DNA of 64,000 nucleotides from Dictyoglomus turgidum DSM 6724 (GCF_000021645.1 NC_011661.1:1024723-1088722), one strand, 5' to 3'; numbered from the stretch's first letter, positions 51,128 through 59,727 are shown. Notes: generated by a model from the sequence alone, not told the origin. Numbers and translations are program-made.

Positions 51128-52429
51128 ATGGGAAAATTGATGATTAAGAAAAGTAGGAGTTTAATGGGAGAGATAAAGATTCCTGGAGACAAATCTATCT
51201 CTCATAGAGCTTTAATATTTTCCTCTATGGGTGAAGGGGAAAGTATTATAAAGAATTTTCTTTTCTCTCAGGATTGTATTTCTACAATGAACTGTTTAAG
51301 AGCTCTTGGAACAAGTATTGAAATCTGTGAGAATGTGATCAAAGTGAAAGGAAATGGCATAAATGGATTTAGAGAGCCTGAAAATGTTCTGGATGCTGGA
51401 AATTCAGGGACTACTATTAGACTATTTACTGGCCTTTTAAGTGGCCTTCCGGGAATATTCTCGGTAATCACGGGAGATGATTCTTTAAGAAGAAGACCAA
51501 TGAAGAGGGTTGTGGAACCTCTTTTAGGGATGGGAGCAAAGATATGGGGAAGAAACGGTGGTAATAATCCTCCTCTTGCTATAAAAGGAGAAAAACTCAA
51601 AGGAAGAGATCATACATTGAGTGTAGCAAGCGCTCAAGTAAAATCTGCACTGCTTATTGCGGGTCTTCTTGCTGATGGGGAAACTTCTGTTACAGAACCA
51701 TCTTTATCAAGGGATCATACCGAGCGAATATTTCAATATTTGGGATTACCTCTTATAAGAAATGGTTTGACATTAAAGACTCATGGTATAGAAGGCTTTA
51801 AAAATAAAGATTTTAACATTCCTGGAGATTTCTCTTCGGCAGCTTTTATTATTGCTGCAGGACTATTAGTAGAAGGATCTAAGATTGTTATTAAAAATGT
51901 TGGGATTAATCCGACAAGAATAGGCATGTTAAGTGTACTTAAAGAAGCTGGTGCCAAAATTCAGATTCTTAATCAGTGGGAAGAAGGGGGAGAGCCTATT
52001 GGGGATTTAATAGTAGAATTCTCAATATTAGAATCCTTTGAGGTAAGGGGAGAGATTGTACCAAAGCTTATTGACGAAGTTCCTATTTTGGCAATAATAG
52101 CAACTCAAGCAAAAGGAAAGAGTGTTTTTAAAGACGTAGGAGAATTGAAAGTGAAGGAGTCTGATAGAATTAAGGCAGTGGTTGATGGAATAAATAAAAT
52201 GGGGGGAAAGGCAGAGATAATTGATGAGGGATTTGCAGTATATGGTCCTACAAAATTAAATGGAAATGAAATAGAAACCTATAATGATCATAGAATTGCT
52301 ATGTCTTTTGCTATTGCAGGACTTCTTGCTGACGGAGAAACGATAGTAGAGAGTAATAGTATAAGTATATCTTTTCCAAATTTTGGTGAGACTATCAAAA
52401 AATTAGGGGGGAATATTATTGAGTTATAA
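51128..52429 (+). CDS. aroA: 3-phosphoshikimate 1-carboxyvinyltransferase (EPSP synthase)
   Basis: Transfers enolpyruvate from PEP to shikimate-3-phosphate. The 433-residue protein has IPGDKSISHRALIFSS, LDAGNSGTTIRLFTGLL, RRRPMKRVVEPL, SAQVKSALLIAGL, PGDFSSAAFIIAAG, LKVKESDRI and NDHRIAMSFA. LDAGNSGTT has the small residue after the Gly-Asn pair usual in class II enzymes; I do not infer glyphosate response. Starts one base after tyrA. Confidence 0.97.
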   Translation: MGKLMIKKSRSLMGEIKIPGDKSISHRALIFSSMGEGESIIKNFLFSQDCISTMNCLRALGTSIEICENVIKVKGNGINGFREPENVLDAGNSGTTIRLFTGLLSGLPGIFSVITGDDSLRRRPMKRVVEPLLGMGAKIWGRNGGNNPPLAIKGEKLKGRDHTLSVASAQVKSALLIAGLLADGETSVTEPSLSRDHTERIFQYLGLPLIRNGLTLKTHGIEGFKNKDFNIPGDFSSAAFIIAAGLLVEGSKIVIKNVGINPTRIGMLSVLKEAGAKIQILNQWEEGGEPIGDLIVEFSILESFEVRGEIVPKLIDEVPILAIIATQAKGKSVFKDVGELKVKESDRIKAVVDGINKMGGKAEIIDEGFAVYGPTKLNGNEIETYNDHRIAMSFAIAGLLADGETIVESNSISISFPNFGETIKKLGGNIIEL

Positions 52430-52718
52430 TCCTAAGTGGATAGATGATGATATTTACTTTCTCGTAAAGGCTTTACTTACTCTCAAAAATGAGGAAGAAG
52501 TTTTGAGGTTTCTTGAAGACATCTGTACTATCACAGAAATAAAAGAATTATCTCAGAGATTAAAGGTTGCTAAAATGCTATATGAAGGAAAATCTTATGA
52601 GGAGATTGAGAGAGAAACAGGAACAAGTTCTGCCACTATAAGCAGAGTCAAAAAGTTTTTGCTTTATGGTGCTGAAGGATATAAAACCGTTTTAGATAGA
52701 TTAATAAAAAAGGGGTAA
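52419..52718 (+). CDS. TrpR-like (YerC/YecD family) transcriptional regulator
   Basis: 99 residues with the TrpR-superfamily helix-turn-helix: LCTITEIKELSQRLKVA-type first half (here DICTITEIKELSQRLKVAKM, read as ITEIKELSQRLKV) and recognition region GKSYEEIERETGTSSATISRV. It starts at TTG 52419 after AGGGGGG, inside aroA. Its place as last gene of an aromatic operon fits a Trp/Tyr-type repressor role, but YerC proteins have no proven ligand. Confidence 0.9.
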   Translation: MSYNPKWIDDDIYFLVKALLTLKNEEEVLRFLEDICTITEIKELSQRLKVAKMLYEGKSYEEIERETGTSSATISRVKKFLLYGAEGYKTVLDRLIKKG

Positions 52719-52740
52719 GCTTAAACGCTTACCCCTTTTT
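52706..52740. terminator. Bidirectional terminator between the aro and opp operons
   Basis: AAAAAAGGGGTAAGC (52706-52720) and GCTTACCCCTTTTT (52727-52740) form a perfect stem around TTAAAC, with a U run on either strand. The stop codons of both converging genes lie in the stem. Confidence 0.9.
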
Positions 52741-53718
52741 ATATAACCAACATTTAACCCAGTGTTCTTTTGATACTTCAATCTCTTCTGGTTCTTTCTC
52801 TTTACATATATCCATAACATATTGACAACGAGGATGAAATCTGCACCCTGATGGTGGATTAATTAGGTTTGGTGGCTCTCCTGGTGGAACTTCCCTTAGT
52901 TTGAAGCGGTTTTGAGGATCAGGATCTGGTATTGCAGAAAGAAGGGCTTTTGTATAAGGATGCAATGGATTATTTAATAATTCTTCTGTTCTTGCTCTTT
53001 CTACTAAATTTCCTGCATACATTATGAAGATCCAGTTTGAGAAAGCTCTTACTGTAGCAAGGTCATGGGTGATATATATCATACTCATATGGTGGCTTTC
53101 TTGAAGATCTCTTAGGAGTTCAAGGATCTCTATCCTTACCGAGGCATCAAGCATGGATACTGGTTCATCTGCTATTACAAGTTTTGGTTTCATAATTAAT
53201 GCTCTTGCTATGACCACCCTTTGCATTTGCCCCCCTGATATCATGTGAGGATATTTTCCAATAAAATCGGTTACTGGTGTAAGCTTAACTTCCTCTAAAG
53301 CTTTGAAGATCATTTCTCTTCTTTCTCCGGGAGTTCCAATTTTGTTTATTAAAAGAGGTTCTTCTAAAATTCTATATATGGTAAAATGGGGAACTAAAGC
53401 ACCAAAAGGATCTTGCTGAACAAATCCAGTTTCCTTTCGATACCAATTTAGCTCTTTGTAATCAGCTTTTGTTATATCTTTGTCTTCAAAGACAATTTTT
53501 CCATCTGTGGGTTCATATAGTCTTAATATAGTTCTTCCTAAGGTGGTTTTTCCTGAGCCACTTTCTCCAACTAAGGATATGGATTCTCCCTTTTTAAGCT
53601 CAAAATTTACCCCATCTACAGCTTTTACATACATGGGCTTTGCTAAAATGTTTTTTCTTATTTCAAACCAAACTTTTAAGTTCTCAACCCTTAATAAAAT
53701 ATTATTATTGTTACTCAT
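52729..53718 (-). CDS. oppF: Opp-type ABC transporter ATP-binding protein (OppF-like)
   Basis: Second ATPase of the peptide/oligosaccharide transporter. 329 residues from the ATG at 53718 (AGGTGA just upstream; an in-frame GTG at 53727 is within it). Walker A GESGSGKTTLG, Q-loop FVQQDPFGALVP, signature ISGGQMQRVVIARAL, Walker B LVIADEPVSMLD, and the C-terminal OppF extension with four Cys (CRFHPRC, C, C) that binds an Fe-S cluster in some homologues. Its C-terminal codons share 73 bp with oppD. Confidence 0.93.
   Translation of the reverse strand: MSNNNNILLRVENLKVWFEIRKNILAKPMYVKAVDGVNFELKKGESISLVGESGSGKTTLGRTILRLYEPTDGKIVFEDKDITKADYKELNWYRKETGFVQQDPFGALVPHFTIYRILEEPLLINKIGTPGERREMIFKALEEVKLTPVTDFIGKYPHMISGGQMQRVVIARALIMKPKLVIADEPVSMLDASVRIEILELLRDLQESHHMSMIYITHDLATVRAFSNWIFIMYAGNLVERARTEELLNNPLHPYTKALLSAIPDPDPQNRFKLREVPPGEPPNLINPPSGCRFHPRCQYVMDICKEKEPEEIEVSKEHWVKCWLYKKG
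52803..52875 (-). repeat. 73-bp near-identical segment shared by oppF and oppD (oppF copy)
   Basis: Matches 53788-53860 at 71 of 73 positions. Encodes the NPPSGCRFHPRCQYVMDIC part of the C-terminal cysteine-rich extension. The two genes are otherwise clearly diverged. Confidence 0.9.
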
Positions 53719-54679
53719 GGCTCTCACCTATATAACATTTTGCATAATGTTCTTCGTCTTTTTTAAACATGGGAGGTTCTTTTTCTCTACATATATCCAT
53801 AACATATTGACAACGAGGATGAAATCTGCATCCTGATGGTGGATTAATTAGGCTTGGTGGAGATCCTGGAATGGATTTTAGCTTTTTTGTAGTCTTAAGA
53901 GTGGGAACGCTATTTAAAAGCATCATAGTATAGCCATGGGCTGGTGAATTGTAGAATTTTTCCGATGGACTTATTTCTACAATTTCTCCCGCATACATAA
54001 CTGCAACCCTATCTGCAAGTTCACTAGCTGTAGCTATATCATGAGTAATGAAAATGTAACTTAGATTGAGTTCCTTCTTTAAAACTTTTAAAAGATTCAT
54101 TATATTTGCTTGGGTGATCACATCGAGAGCTGATGTAGGTTCATCTAATATTACAATATTAGGGCGGGTTACAAGGGCCATAGCTATCACTACCCGTTGT
54201 TTCATACCTCCCGAAAGCTCAAAAGGATATCTTTCTGCGAAAGACTCGGAAATACCCACTAAATTCAGTATTTCTTTTGCTCTTTTGTAGGCAGATGTCT
54301 TTTCCATTCCAAAGTGTACTATCAATGGTTCTGCTACTTGATGGACTATCTTTAATATGGGATTTAGTGAATTCATTGCTCCTTGAAATACCATAGATAT
54401 TTTGCTCCATCTTATATTCTTTCGGAAGTCTTCCTCTTTTAAAGAAAGTACCTCCGTTTCATTGATATATATTTCTCCACTTGCTTTTTCTAAATTTCTT
54501 GGGAATAGTCTTAATATTCCCCTTGCAAGGGAGCTTTTTCCACAACCTGACTCTCCTACGATGGCAAGAGTTTCTCCCTCTTTGAGCTCAAAACTTACAT
54601 TTCTTACTGCCTCTAAAGGCCCCTGTTGGGTCTTATAAACTACCGTGAAATTATTTAACTTAAGAACTGTGTTTGCCAT
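53711..54679 (-). CDS. oppD: Opp-type ABC transporter ATP-binding protein (OppD-like)
   Basis: First ATPase, 322 residues. Walker A GESGCGKSSLARGIL, Q-loop MVFQGAMNSLNPI (the OppD/DppD type), signature LSGGMKQRVVIAMAL, Walker B IVILDEPTSALD, H-loop ITHDIAT, and the cysteine-rich C-terminal extension (CRFHPRC...C...C). Overlaps oppF by 8 bases at its 3' end. oppC lies 10 bases upstream. Confidence 0.93.
   Translation of the reverse strand: MANTVLKLNNFTVVYKTQQGPLEAVRNVSFELKEGETLAIVGESGCGKSSLARGILRLFPRNLEKASGEIYINETEVLSLKEEDFRKNIRWSKISMVFQGAMNSLNPILKIVHQVAEPLIVHFGMEKTSAYKRAKEILNLVGISESFAERYPFELSGGMKQRVVIAMALVTRPNIVILDEPTSALDVITQANIMNLLKVLKKELNLSYIFITHDIATASELADRVAVMYAGEIVEISPSEKFYNSPAHGYTMMLLNSVPTLKTTKKLKSIPGSPPSLINPPSGCRFHPRCQYVMDICREKEPPMFKKDEEHYAKCYIGESHE
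53788..53860 (-). repeat. 73-bp near-identical segment shared by oppF and oppD (oppD copy)
   Basis: Pairs with 52803-52875, two mismatches. Same frame in both genes; see the oppF copy. Confidence 0.9.
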
Positions 54680-54689
54680 GTTACCACTC

Positions 54690-56072
54690 CTATACTTCTT
54701 TAAGTCTTGGATTAACTATTCTATCTATGACAAAGCCTAAAAGTGCAAAAGATATAGCTAATAATACAATGATTAATGAAGGTTCAATTACCCAGTAATA
54801 AAAGCCTTTATACAAAGCACCATTTTGAAAGGCTTCTTCAATTATCCTTCCGAGAGTTGGCTCTGTGGGGTCAAGTACGCCAAAAAGGGATAAAATTGCT
54901 TCTAAAAATATATAAGCAGGTATACTAATAATTAACCCTGGGATTACCGGGGGTAATATCTTAGGAATAATGTATAGGAAAACTATCCTCATATTGCTTG
55001 CTCCATAAGTTCTTGCAGCTTCTATATAAGGTAGTGTTTTTACTTGAAGAACCATGGCTCTTTGGGTCTTTATTCCAGAACCAAAAAGGCTTAGGATTAT
55101 TAATACTACTAATAGTTGCCAAATGGTTAATTTATAGAATAAGGAAATCATAATCATGAGAGGCAGAAATGGAAGTAACATGTATATCTCAGTTAATCTT
55201 TGTATAAGATTGTCTACCCATCCCCCATACCAACCACTTACAGTAGCTAATATTAATTGTATTACAGTAATACTTAAAGAAGCTCCAAGCCCAAAGGCAA
55301 GGTCAATAGGAGTTCCGTATAAAATTCCAAGTTCTAAAGGTCTTCTTAGATGATCTGTTCCTGCGACTCCATAAACTTTTCCGTAAATTATGGGCTCTAT
55401 CTCGATGGTATCACTTTTATCAGTAAATTGAACTTCTATTTCGAGTTTGTAGTTTCCTTTATTAACCTTTGGATTTTCTGTTTCTCCAAAGAGTCCACGC
55501 ATGACTGTAACAGGGAAATTGGGATAAAAACCTAATTTTTCCTTATAATACTCTATGAATTTTTGTTCTATAGAAGATTCATTTCCAATATAAAAAATAT
55601 CTTTCTCTGCTCTTTGAACTTTTTCAAAGAGCAATATTCTATCTCCATATGGATTTATCCAGTAGATTCTTAGATTAGGAGGATTGTTTTTAAAAGTACT
55701 ATTTAGAAATATGTTAAATTCACTGGGAAAATCATCATAAGTATAGTTTATGTCATACACATATTTTACTATTTTAGGAGTTTCAGAGACGCTTTCTATC
55801 TTTGGATCTTTTAGATATATGTTCTTAGGTAGGTTTTTCCCTGTAAAAAATGCTAACCATGTGGGTATGGCATTTCTTGGGTACTTTAGCCAAGCTTGGC
55901 TATCGTTCCAAAGTTCTTTTGCCTTATCATAAGGCATGCTCAAATAAGCATAGACAGATAAAAGAATAAGTATAGCAAATATTAAAAGAGAGAAAACTCC
56001 TGTTTTATATCTTAAAACTTCTCTTAATATTCCTTTTAAACTATAGGATGACGTAAATTCCATGTTATCCAT
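54690..56072 (-). CDS. oppC: Opp-type ABC permease (OppC-like) with a large extracytoplasmic insertion
   Basis: 460 residues from the ATG at 56072 (GAGGTGA upstream; the in-frame GTG at 56081 overlaps it), against about 300 for ordinary OppC. TM1 (about 25-45) is followed by roughly 200 extracytoplasmic residues before GVAGTDHLRRPLELGILYG and the remaining helices (from about 260). The EAA loop EAARTYGASNMRIVFLYIIP is intact. The insertion has no motif I recognise; it may contact the binding protein or a large sugar ligand. Confidence 0.9.
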   Translation of the reverse strand: MDNMEFTSSYSLKGILREVLRYKTGVFSLLIFAILILLSVYAYLSMPYDKAKELWNDSQAWLKYPRNAIPTWLAFFTGKNLPKNIYLKDPKIESVSETPKIVKYVYDINYTYDDFPSEFNIFLNSTFKNNPPNLRIYWINPYGDRILLFEKVQRAEKDIFYIGNESSIEQKFIEYYKEKLGFYPNFPVTVMRGLFGETENPKVNKGNYKLEIEVQFTDKSDTIEIEPIIYGKVYGVAGTDHLRRPLELGILYGTPIDLAFGLGASLSITVIQLILATVSGWYGGWVDNLIQRLTEIYMLLPFLPLMIMISLFYKLTIWQLLVVLIILSLFGSGIKTQRAMVLQVKTLPYIEAARTYGASNMRIVFLYIIPKILPPVIPGLIISIPAYIFLEAILSLFGVLDPTEPTLGRIIEEAFQNGALYKGFYYWVIEPSLIIVLLAISFALLGFVIDRIVNPRLKEV

Positions 56073-56082
56073 GTCTATCACC

Positions 56083-57147
56083 TCATACTCTCACTCGAGG
56101 ATCAATAAGGGCATATATAAAATCTAAAAGCAGTACTGTTGCTCCAAGTAGATAGGCATAAATTACTGTGACTCCAACTATGACTGGTGCATCAAAGCTT
56201 CCTATAGCTCTACTTAGGACCATGCCAAGGCCAGGCCAGTTAAATACTGCTTCTGTTACGATTGCACCCATCCATGAAGAGATAAGAGCAAGGGCAAAAG
56301 AAGTAATAATAGGAGGTAGAGCAGGTCTTAGGATATATCTTCTTTCTATGATTTTATCTGGGAGTCCCTTCGCCTTTGCTACCTCCACATAGTCTTCAGT
56401 AGAATAAATTAAAAAGAAATTCCTTTCACTATAGGTACTCAAGAAAATAGAACTTATAAACCAAGAAAGAATGGGTAAAATCATGTGTTTAGCAATATTT
56501 AATATCCTCCCTAATAAAGTTGGTGGGGGAGGAAAGTCAATAAAACCTCCTGGAGGCAATATATGAAGCCATGAATAAAAAATCATTATGAGAAATATAC
56601 CATAAAACCATCCAGGAATGGTAGAAAGAGGAGAAAGATAAACTATTAATTTGTCAAGGAAGGATCCATATCTTCTGGAAAGTTTTAACCCTAAATATAA
56701 TGCAGAGAAAAAGTTAATTAAAGTTATGGTGGTAAAAAGAAGTATAGAGAGGGGAATTCTCTCTAAGATGATATTTTTTACAAGCATAGAGCCACTATCA
56801 CTGGTCATAGAGGAGGCAGTACCAAGATCAAGCAAAAGTGCCCTTTTTAAATGGTAAATACTTCTTATTATGAATGGTTGATCAAGACCTCTTCTTCTCA
56901 TTTCATTTTTTACTCTGTTTTCTATTATTTTTTGTTTTTGTTCATCGGTAAAACCTCTTACTGTGGGATCATTTCTTATAGCCATGGCTACATTCATTCT
57001 TATCTCATCCTCTATGATTTTATCCACGTATCCTCCAGCATTAGCTATAACAATGGTTAGATAAATTGCTATTGCAATAGTAATAAATACGGCAACAGCT
57101 CTTTTTAAAAAATAAGTGAGAATTTTTTTAATTCCTTCTATGTTCAT
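56083..57147 (-). CDS. oppB: Opp-type ABC permease (OppB-like)
   Basis: 354 residues with an N-terminal helix (about 17-38), an extracytoplasmic stretch of about 90 residues containing a charged helix (TDEQKQKIIENRVKNEMRRR, about 70-90), then about five helices. The segment EVAKAKGLPDKIIERRYILRPALPP is the EAA loop. It starts at ATG 57147 with AAAGGAGG close upstream (an adjacent TTG at 57150 is possible). The strong terminator at 57171-57202 separates it from the binding-protein gene. Confidence 0.92.
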   Translation of the reverse strand: MNIEGIKKILTYFLKRAVAVFITIAIAIYLTIVIANAGGYVDKIIEDEIRMNVAMAIRNDPTVRGFTDEQKQKIIENRVKNEMRRRGLDQPFIIRSIYHLKRALLLDLGTASSMTSDSGSMLVKNIILERIPLSILLFTTITLINFFSALYLGLKLSRRYGSFLDKLIVYLSPLSTIPGWFYGIFLIMIFYSWLHILPPGGFIDFPPPPTLLGRILNIAKHMILPILSWFISSIFLSTYSERNFFLIYSTEDYVEVAKAKGLPDKIIERRYILRPALPPIITSFALALISSWMGAIVTEAVFNWPGLGMVLSRAIGSFDAPVIVGVTVIYAYLLGATVLLLDFIYALIDPRVRV

Positions 57148-57170
57148 CAACCTCCTTTGTTATTATTTCA

Positions 57171-57202
57171 AAAAAAAACCCAGGGGGAATTACCCCCTGG
57201 GT
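57171..57202 (-). terminator. Strong hairpin terminator between the binding-protein gene and oppB
   Basis: CCCAGGGGG and CCCCCTGGG (57201-57193 and 57187-57179 on the minus strand) form a perfect 9-bp GC-rich stem around TAATT, followed by eight T. It would end most transcripts after the binding protein, leaving permease genes to read-through. Confidence 0.92.
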
Positions 57203-57218
57203 ATATATTATACAACAA

Positions 57219-59324
57219 TTACTTCAAAAATTTAGCATTCTTTAAGAGAATTGTATGAGCTACAGTGTCTGCCTTTTCTAAGTAGTATGGACCATTGCTT
57301 ACCCAGAAGTGTTTGAACCTGTTGTACCAGTTGGAGAGGGCATTATATCTTTCCTTGATTTCTCCTTCTTTCACATATTTTCCTACAAAGTTCTTGAATG
57401 GTACATAGTTATCTTTCTGGGATTTATCAAGCATCTCTTTCAATATTCCAAGGCTTGGTCCGCCAATATAGTTCATCCATTCCACCTTTGTAGCTTCTGC
57501 TTTATCTGCAGAGAATGCAAGTTTTCCTTCTTCTTCTGCTCTAATTCCTATGGCAAGAGCATGCCATGGGAAGAGTACTGAAGTTGTAGGCCATAATGCG
57601 GTAAGTTCTGCGTCAAGCTCAGCATAGTTAGTGTAATATTCAATTACTAATGGATGTTCTTTTACAATCTTCCATGCTACAAAGGATTCTCTCCAGGAAT
57701 TAAAGTAATCAACATAGCTTTCATCATAGAGTTTACTGTCTTTGCTTGCTCTTTCAAAGCCGACAATGAAGTCTACAAGATAGTCAGCAAGACTTTGGAC
57801 TGTCCCATCGTGATACTTCTTCTTTCCAAGAACATCTCCATAGTTGATTACTACTTTAACCTTTGCCTCTTTAACTCCTGCTTCTTTTGCTGTTACCATG
57901 GTTTGTTTCTTGGCATCCCAGCCATACCAGGCATCGTCAGGAACAGTTATGCTCTTTACTCTCTTCACTTTTAGCCAATTTTCAGATCCCTTGTTGGGGA
58001 AGGTAGGTACATCAGAGGTGACAGTTAAATCTGCACTTTCTATTCCAAAAAGAACTGGAAGTCCAGTGTAAGGATGGTAGATCCATGTTCTCCCAAAGGT
58101 TGCTTCCCAGAATATGGTATCGTATACCCAGTTAGAACCAGCTATAGGGTTCCATGGGTCTATGATTACTTCAGACATTCCAGCCTTTACACTTCCACCC
58201 TCTTTTCCAGCAATTCTTAAAGTGTAGGGCCAAGCCCTTGAAGAGTTTCCACCAGCATAATCTACTGCTATATCAATGTCCTTTCTTCTTGCCCATGCTG
58301 CTTTTTGGTCAATTAGGAATATCCTTACAGAGTCTTTTAAGCAAAGTTCCAATGCTTTTCTCATTAAGTAGTTTCTCTCTGCCATGGATTTAAAGGTTCT
58401 TTGAGCAAGCTTATTAGCTATATCCCTAAACTCTTTATCTGGTTTATAAGCTCTCCAGAGAGGTGAATAGGACATTTCTGAATCTGGAGTATAGAAGAAT
58501 CTAAAATTATCAGCCATATCTCTTGCAAGAACAGTAGTTATCCATCCACCTGTATATATATCCCATTGACCATCCTCAGGATTTCCTCTCACCCAAAGAG
58601 GAGAAGCTTCTCTTGAAGTCTTATACATTCTTTCTACTGTAAATCCTAACTTTTCAAGCTGATTTGCCACATAGTCTCCAATTTGCTTTCTTCTATCTTC
58701 AGTTCTTATAATGAATTTAACTACCACTGGATTTCCTTTATAATACCATTTATTTCCTTTAAGTTCCGCACCCATTTTCTTCATTTCTGTTGTAATTATC
58801 TGTTTCCCTTTATTAAAGTCATACTTATAAAGTTTCTCTAAATTAGCTATTGTGTCTTTGTATCTTTCATACTCTGGAAAACCTTTGTTAAGGGGTAATA
58901 ACTTAACTTCTGCAAGTCCTCCCATTATTTCGTCCACTATATATTGTCTATCAACAACCATGTTCATTGCTTCTCTGATCTTTTTATTGCTAAAGGGATT
59001 AAGTCTGCCATCTTTATAGGTAGGTCCTACTGGGTTAAAGGTTAATTCATAGTAAAGTCCAAAGGAGGTCCCATAGGTTAAATTTGGATCTTCTTTTACT
59101 CTTCTAAAAAGTTGTGGATCATTAATTTCATTAAAGTAGATGTCAATATCTCCTTTAGACATCATTTCTACAGCTTTTGCCATGTCTTTTTCAGGTATAA
59201 ATGCTACCTGATCGAGCCATCCATTAGGGTTGACGCTTAGGGTTTGCGCTGGAGCAGAGAAGAGAGAAAATAGCATTAAGAATAGGATTATTAGAATTAT
59301 TCTGTGGATACCCTTTTTAAACAT
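57219..59324 (-). CDS. oppA: Opp-type ABC transporter substrate-binding protein (SBP family 5)
   Basis: 701 residues with a signal peptide (about 1-27, ending SAPAQ, no lipobox Cys) and the SBP_bac_5 fold: FNPVGPTYKDGRLNPFSNKKIREAMNMVVDR matches the LNP.....D.RVRQAL pattern (LNPFSNKKIREAMN). The length is at the upper end of the family, as for archaeal and Thermotogales receptors, many of which bind oligosaccharides rather than peptides; the ligand is not predictable. First gene of the operon, behind its own promoter. Confidence 0.92.
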   Translation of the reverse strand: MFKKGIHRIILIILFLMLFSLFSAPAQTLSVNPNGWLDQVAFIPEKDMAKAVEMMSKGDIDIYFNEINDPQLFRRVKEDPNLTYGTSFGLYYELTFNPVGPTYKDGRLNPFSNKKIREAMNMVVDRQYIVDEIMGGLAEVKLLPLNKGFPEYERYKDTIANLEKLYKYDFNKGKQIITTEMKKMGAELKGNKWYYKGNPVVVKFIIRTEDRRKQIGDYVANQLEKLGFTVERMYKTSREASPLWVRGNPEDGQWDIYTGGWITTVLARDMADNFRFFYTPDSEMSYSPLWRAYKPDKEFRDIANKLAQRTFKSMAERNYLMRKALELCLKDSVRIFLIDQKAAWARRKDIDIAVDYAGGNSSRAWPYTLRIAGKEGGSVKAGMSEVIIDPWNPIAGSNWVYDTIFWEATFGRTWIYHPYTGLPVLFGIESADLTVTSDVPTFPNKGSENWLKVKRVKSITVPDDAWYGWDAKKQTMVTAKEAGVKEAKVKVVINYGDVLGKKKYHDGTVQSLADYLVDFIVGFERASKDSKLYDESYVDYFNSWRESFVAWKIVKEHPLVIEYYTNYAELDAELTALWPTTSVLFPWHALAIGIRAEEEGKLAFSADKAEATKVEWMNYIGGPSLGILKEMLDKSQKDNYVPFKNFVGKYVKEGEIKERYNALSNWYNRFKHFWVSNGPYYLEKADTVAHTILLKNAKFLK

Positions 59325-59357
59325 ATTGCACCTCCCACCTGAAAGATTTTAGTATTT

Positions 59358-59386
59358 ATGATAAAAATAATTTTTTTTATTGTCAA
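59358..59386 (-). promoter_or_regulatory. Promoter of the opp operon
   Basis: Minus strand TTGACA (59386-59381), 17-base spacer, TATCAT (59363-59358), about 30 bases before the binding-protein start. Confidence 0.7.
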
Positions 59387-59420
59387 CTTAAATAATTTTT
59401 CTTTACTGCAATAAAAAATC

Positions 59421-59449
59421 TTGACAATCCATTAAAAAAATCATATTCT
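59421..59449 (+). promoter_or_regulatory. Promoter of the tRNA-Gly/Cys/Ala cluster
   Basis: TTGACA (59421-59426), 17-base spacer, TATTCT (59444-59449), about 21 bases before tRNA-Gly. Divergent from the opp promoter. Confidence 0.7.
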
Positions 59450-59470
59450 AAAAAAGTAGTTCTTGGGAAG

Positions 59471-59545
59471 GCGGGTGTAGCTCAGAGGTAGAGCATCGGC
59501 TTCCCAAGCCGAGGGTCGCGGGTTCAAATCCCGTCGCCCGCTCCA
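59471..59545 (+). tRNA. tRNA-Gly (anticodon CCC)
   Basis: Acceptor GCGGGTG/CGCCCGC (one G-U), D arm GCTC/GAGC, anticodon stem TCGGC/GCCGA with loop TTCCCAA (CCC, glycine), T arm GCGGG-TTCAAAT-CCCGT, encoded CCA. The nine bases just 5' of it (CTTGGGAAG, 59462-59470) are an exact complement of its anticodon region 59500-59508. Confidence 0.96.
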
Positions 59546-59557
59546 TGATGATAGTGG

Positions 59558-59633
59558 GGCGGCATCGCCAAGCGGCTAAGGCAGGAGATTGCAAATCTCC
59601 CATTCCCCGGTTCGAGTCCGGGTGCCGCCTCCA
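59558..59633 (+). tRNA. tRNA-Cys (anticodon GCA)
   Basis: Acceptor GGCGGCA/TGCCGCC, D-arm GCC/GGC, anticodon stem GGAGA/TCTCC with loop TTGCAAA (GCA, cysteine), T arm CCCGG-TTCGAGT-CCGGG, discriminator T and encoded CCA. It follows tRNA-Gly after 12 bases. Confidence 0.96.
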
Positions 59634-59652
59634 AAAATTAAAATTAATTGGT

Positions 59653-59727
59653 GGGGCTGTGGCGCAGAGGGAGCGCGCTTCCATGGCACGGAAGAGGTCG
59701 GGGGTTCAAGTCCCCCCAGCTCCACCA
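59653..59727 (+). tRNA. tRNA-Ala (anticodon GGC)
   Basis: Acceptor GGGGCTG/CAGCTCC contains the G3:U70 alanine identity pair. Anticodon stem CTTCC/GGAAG with loop ATGGCAC (GGC, alanine), T arm GGGGG-TTCAAGT-CCCCC, discriminator A, encoded CCA. A T-rich tract follows directly. Confidence 0.96.
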
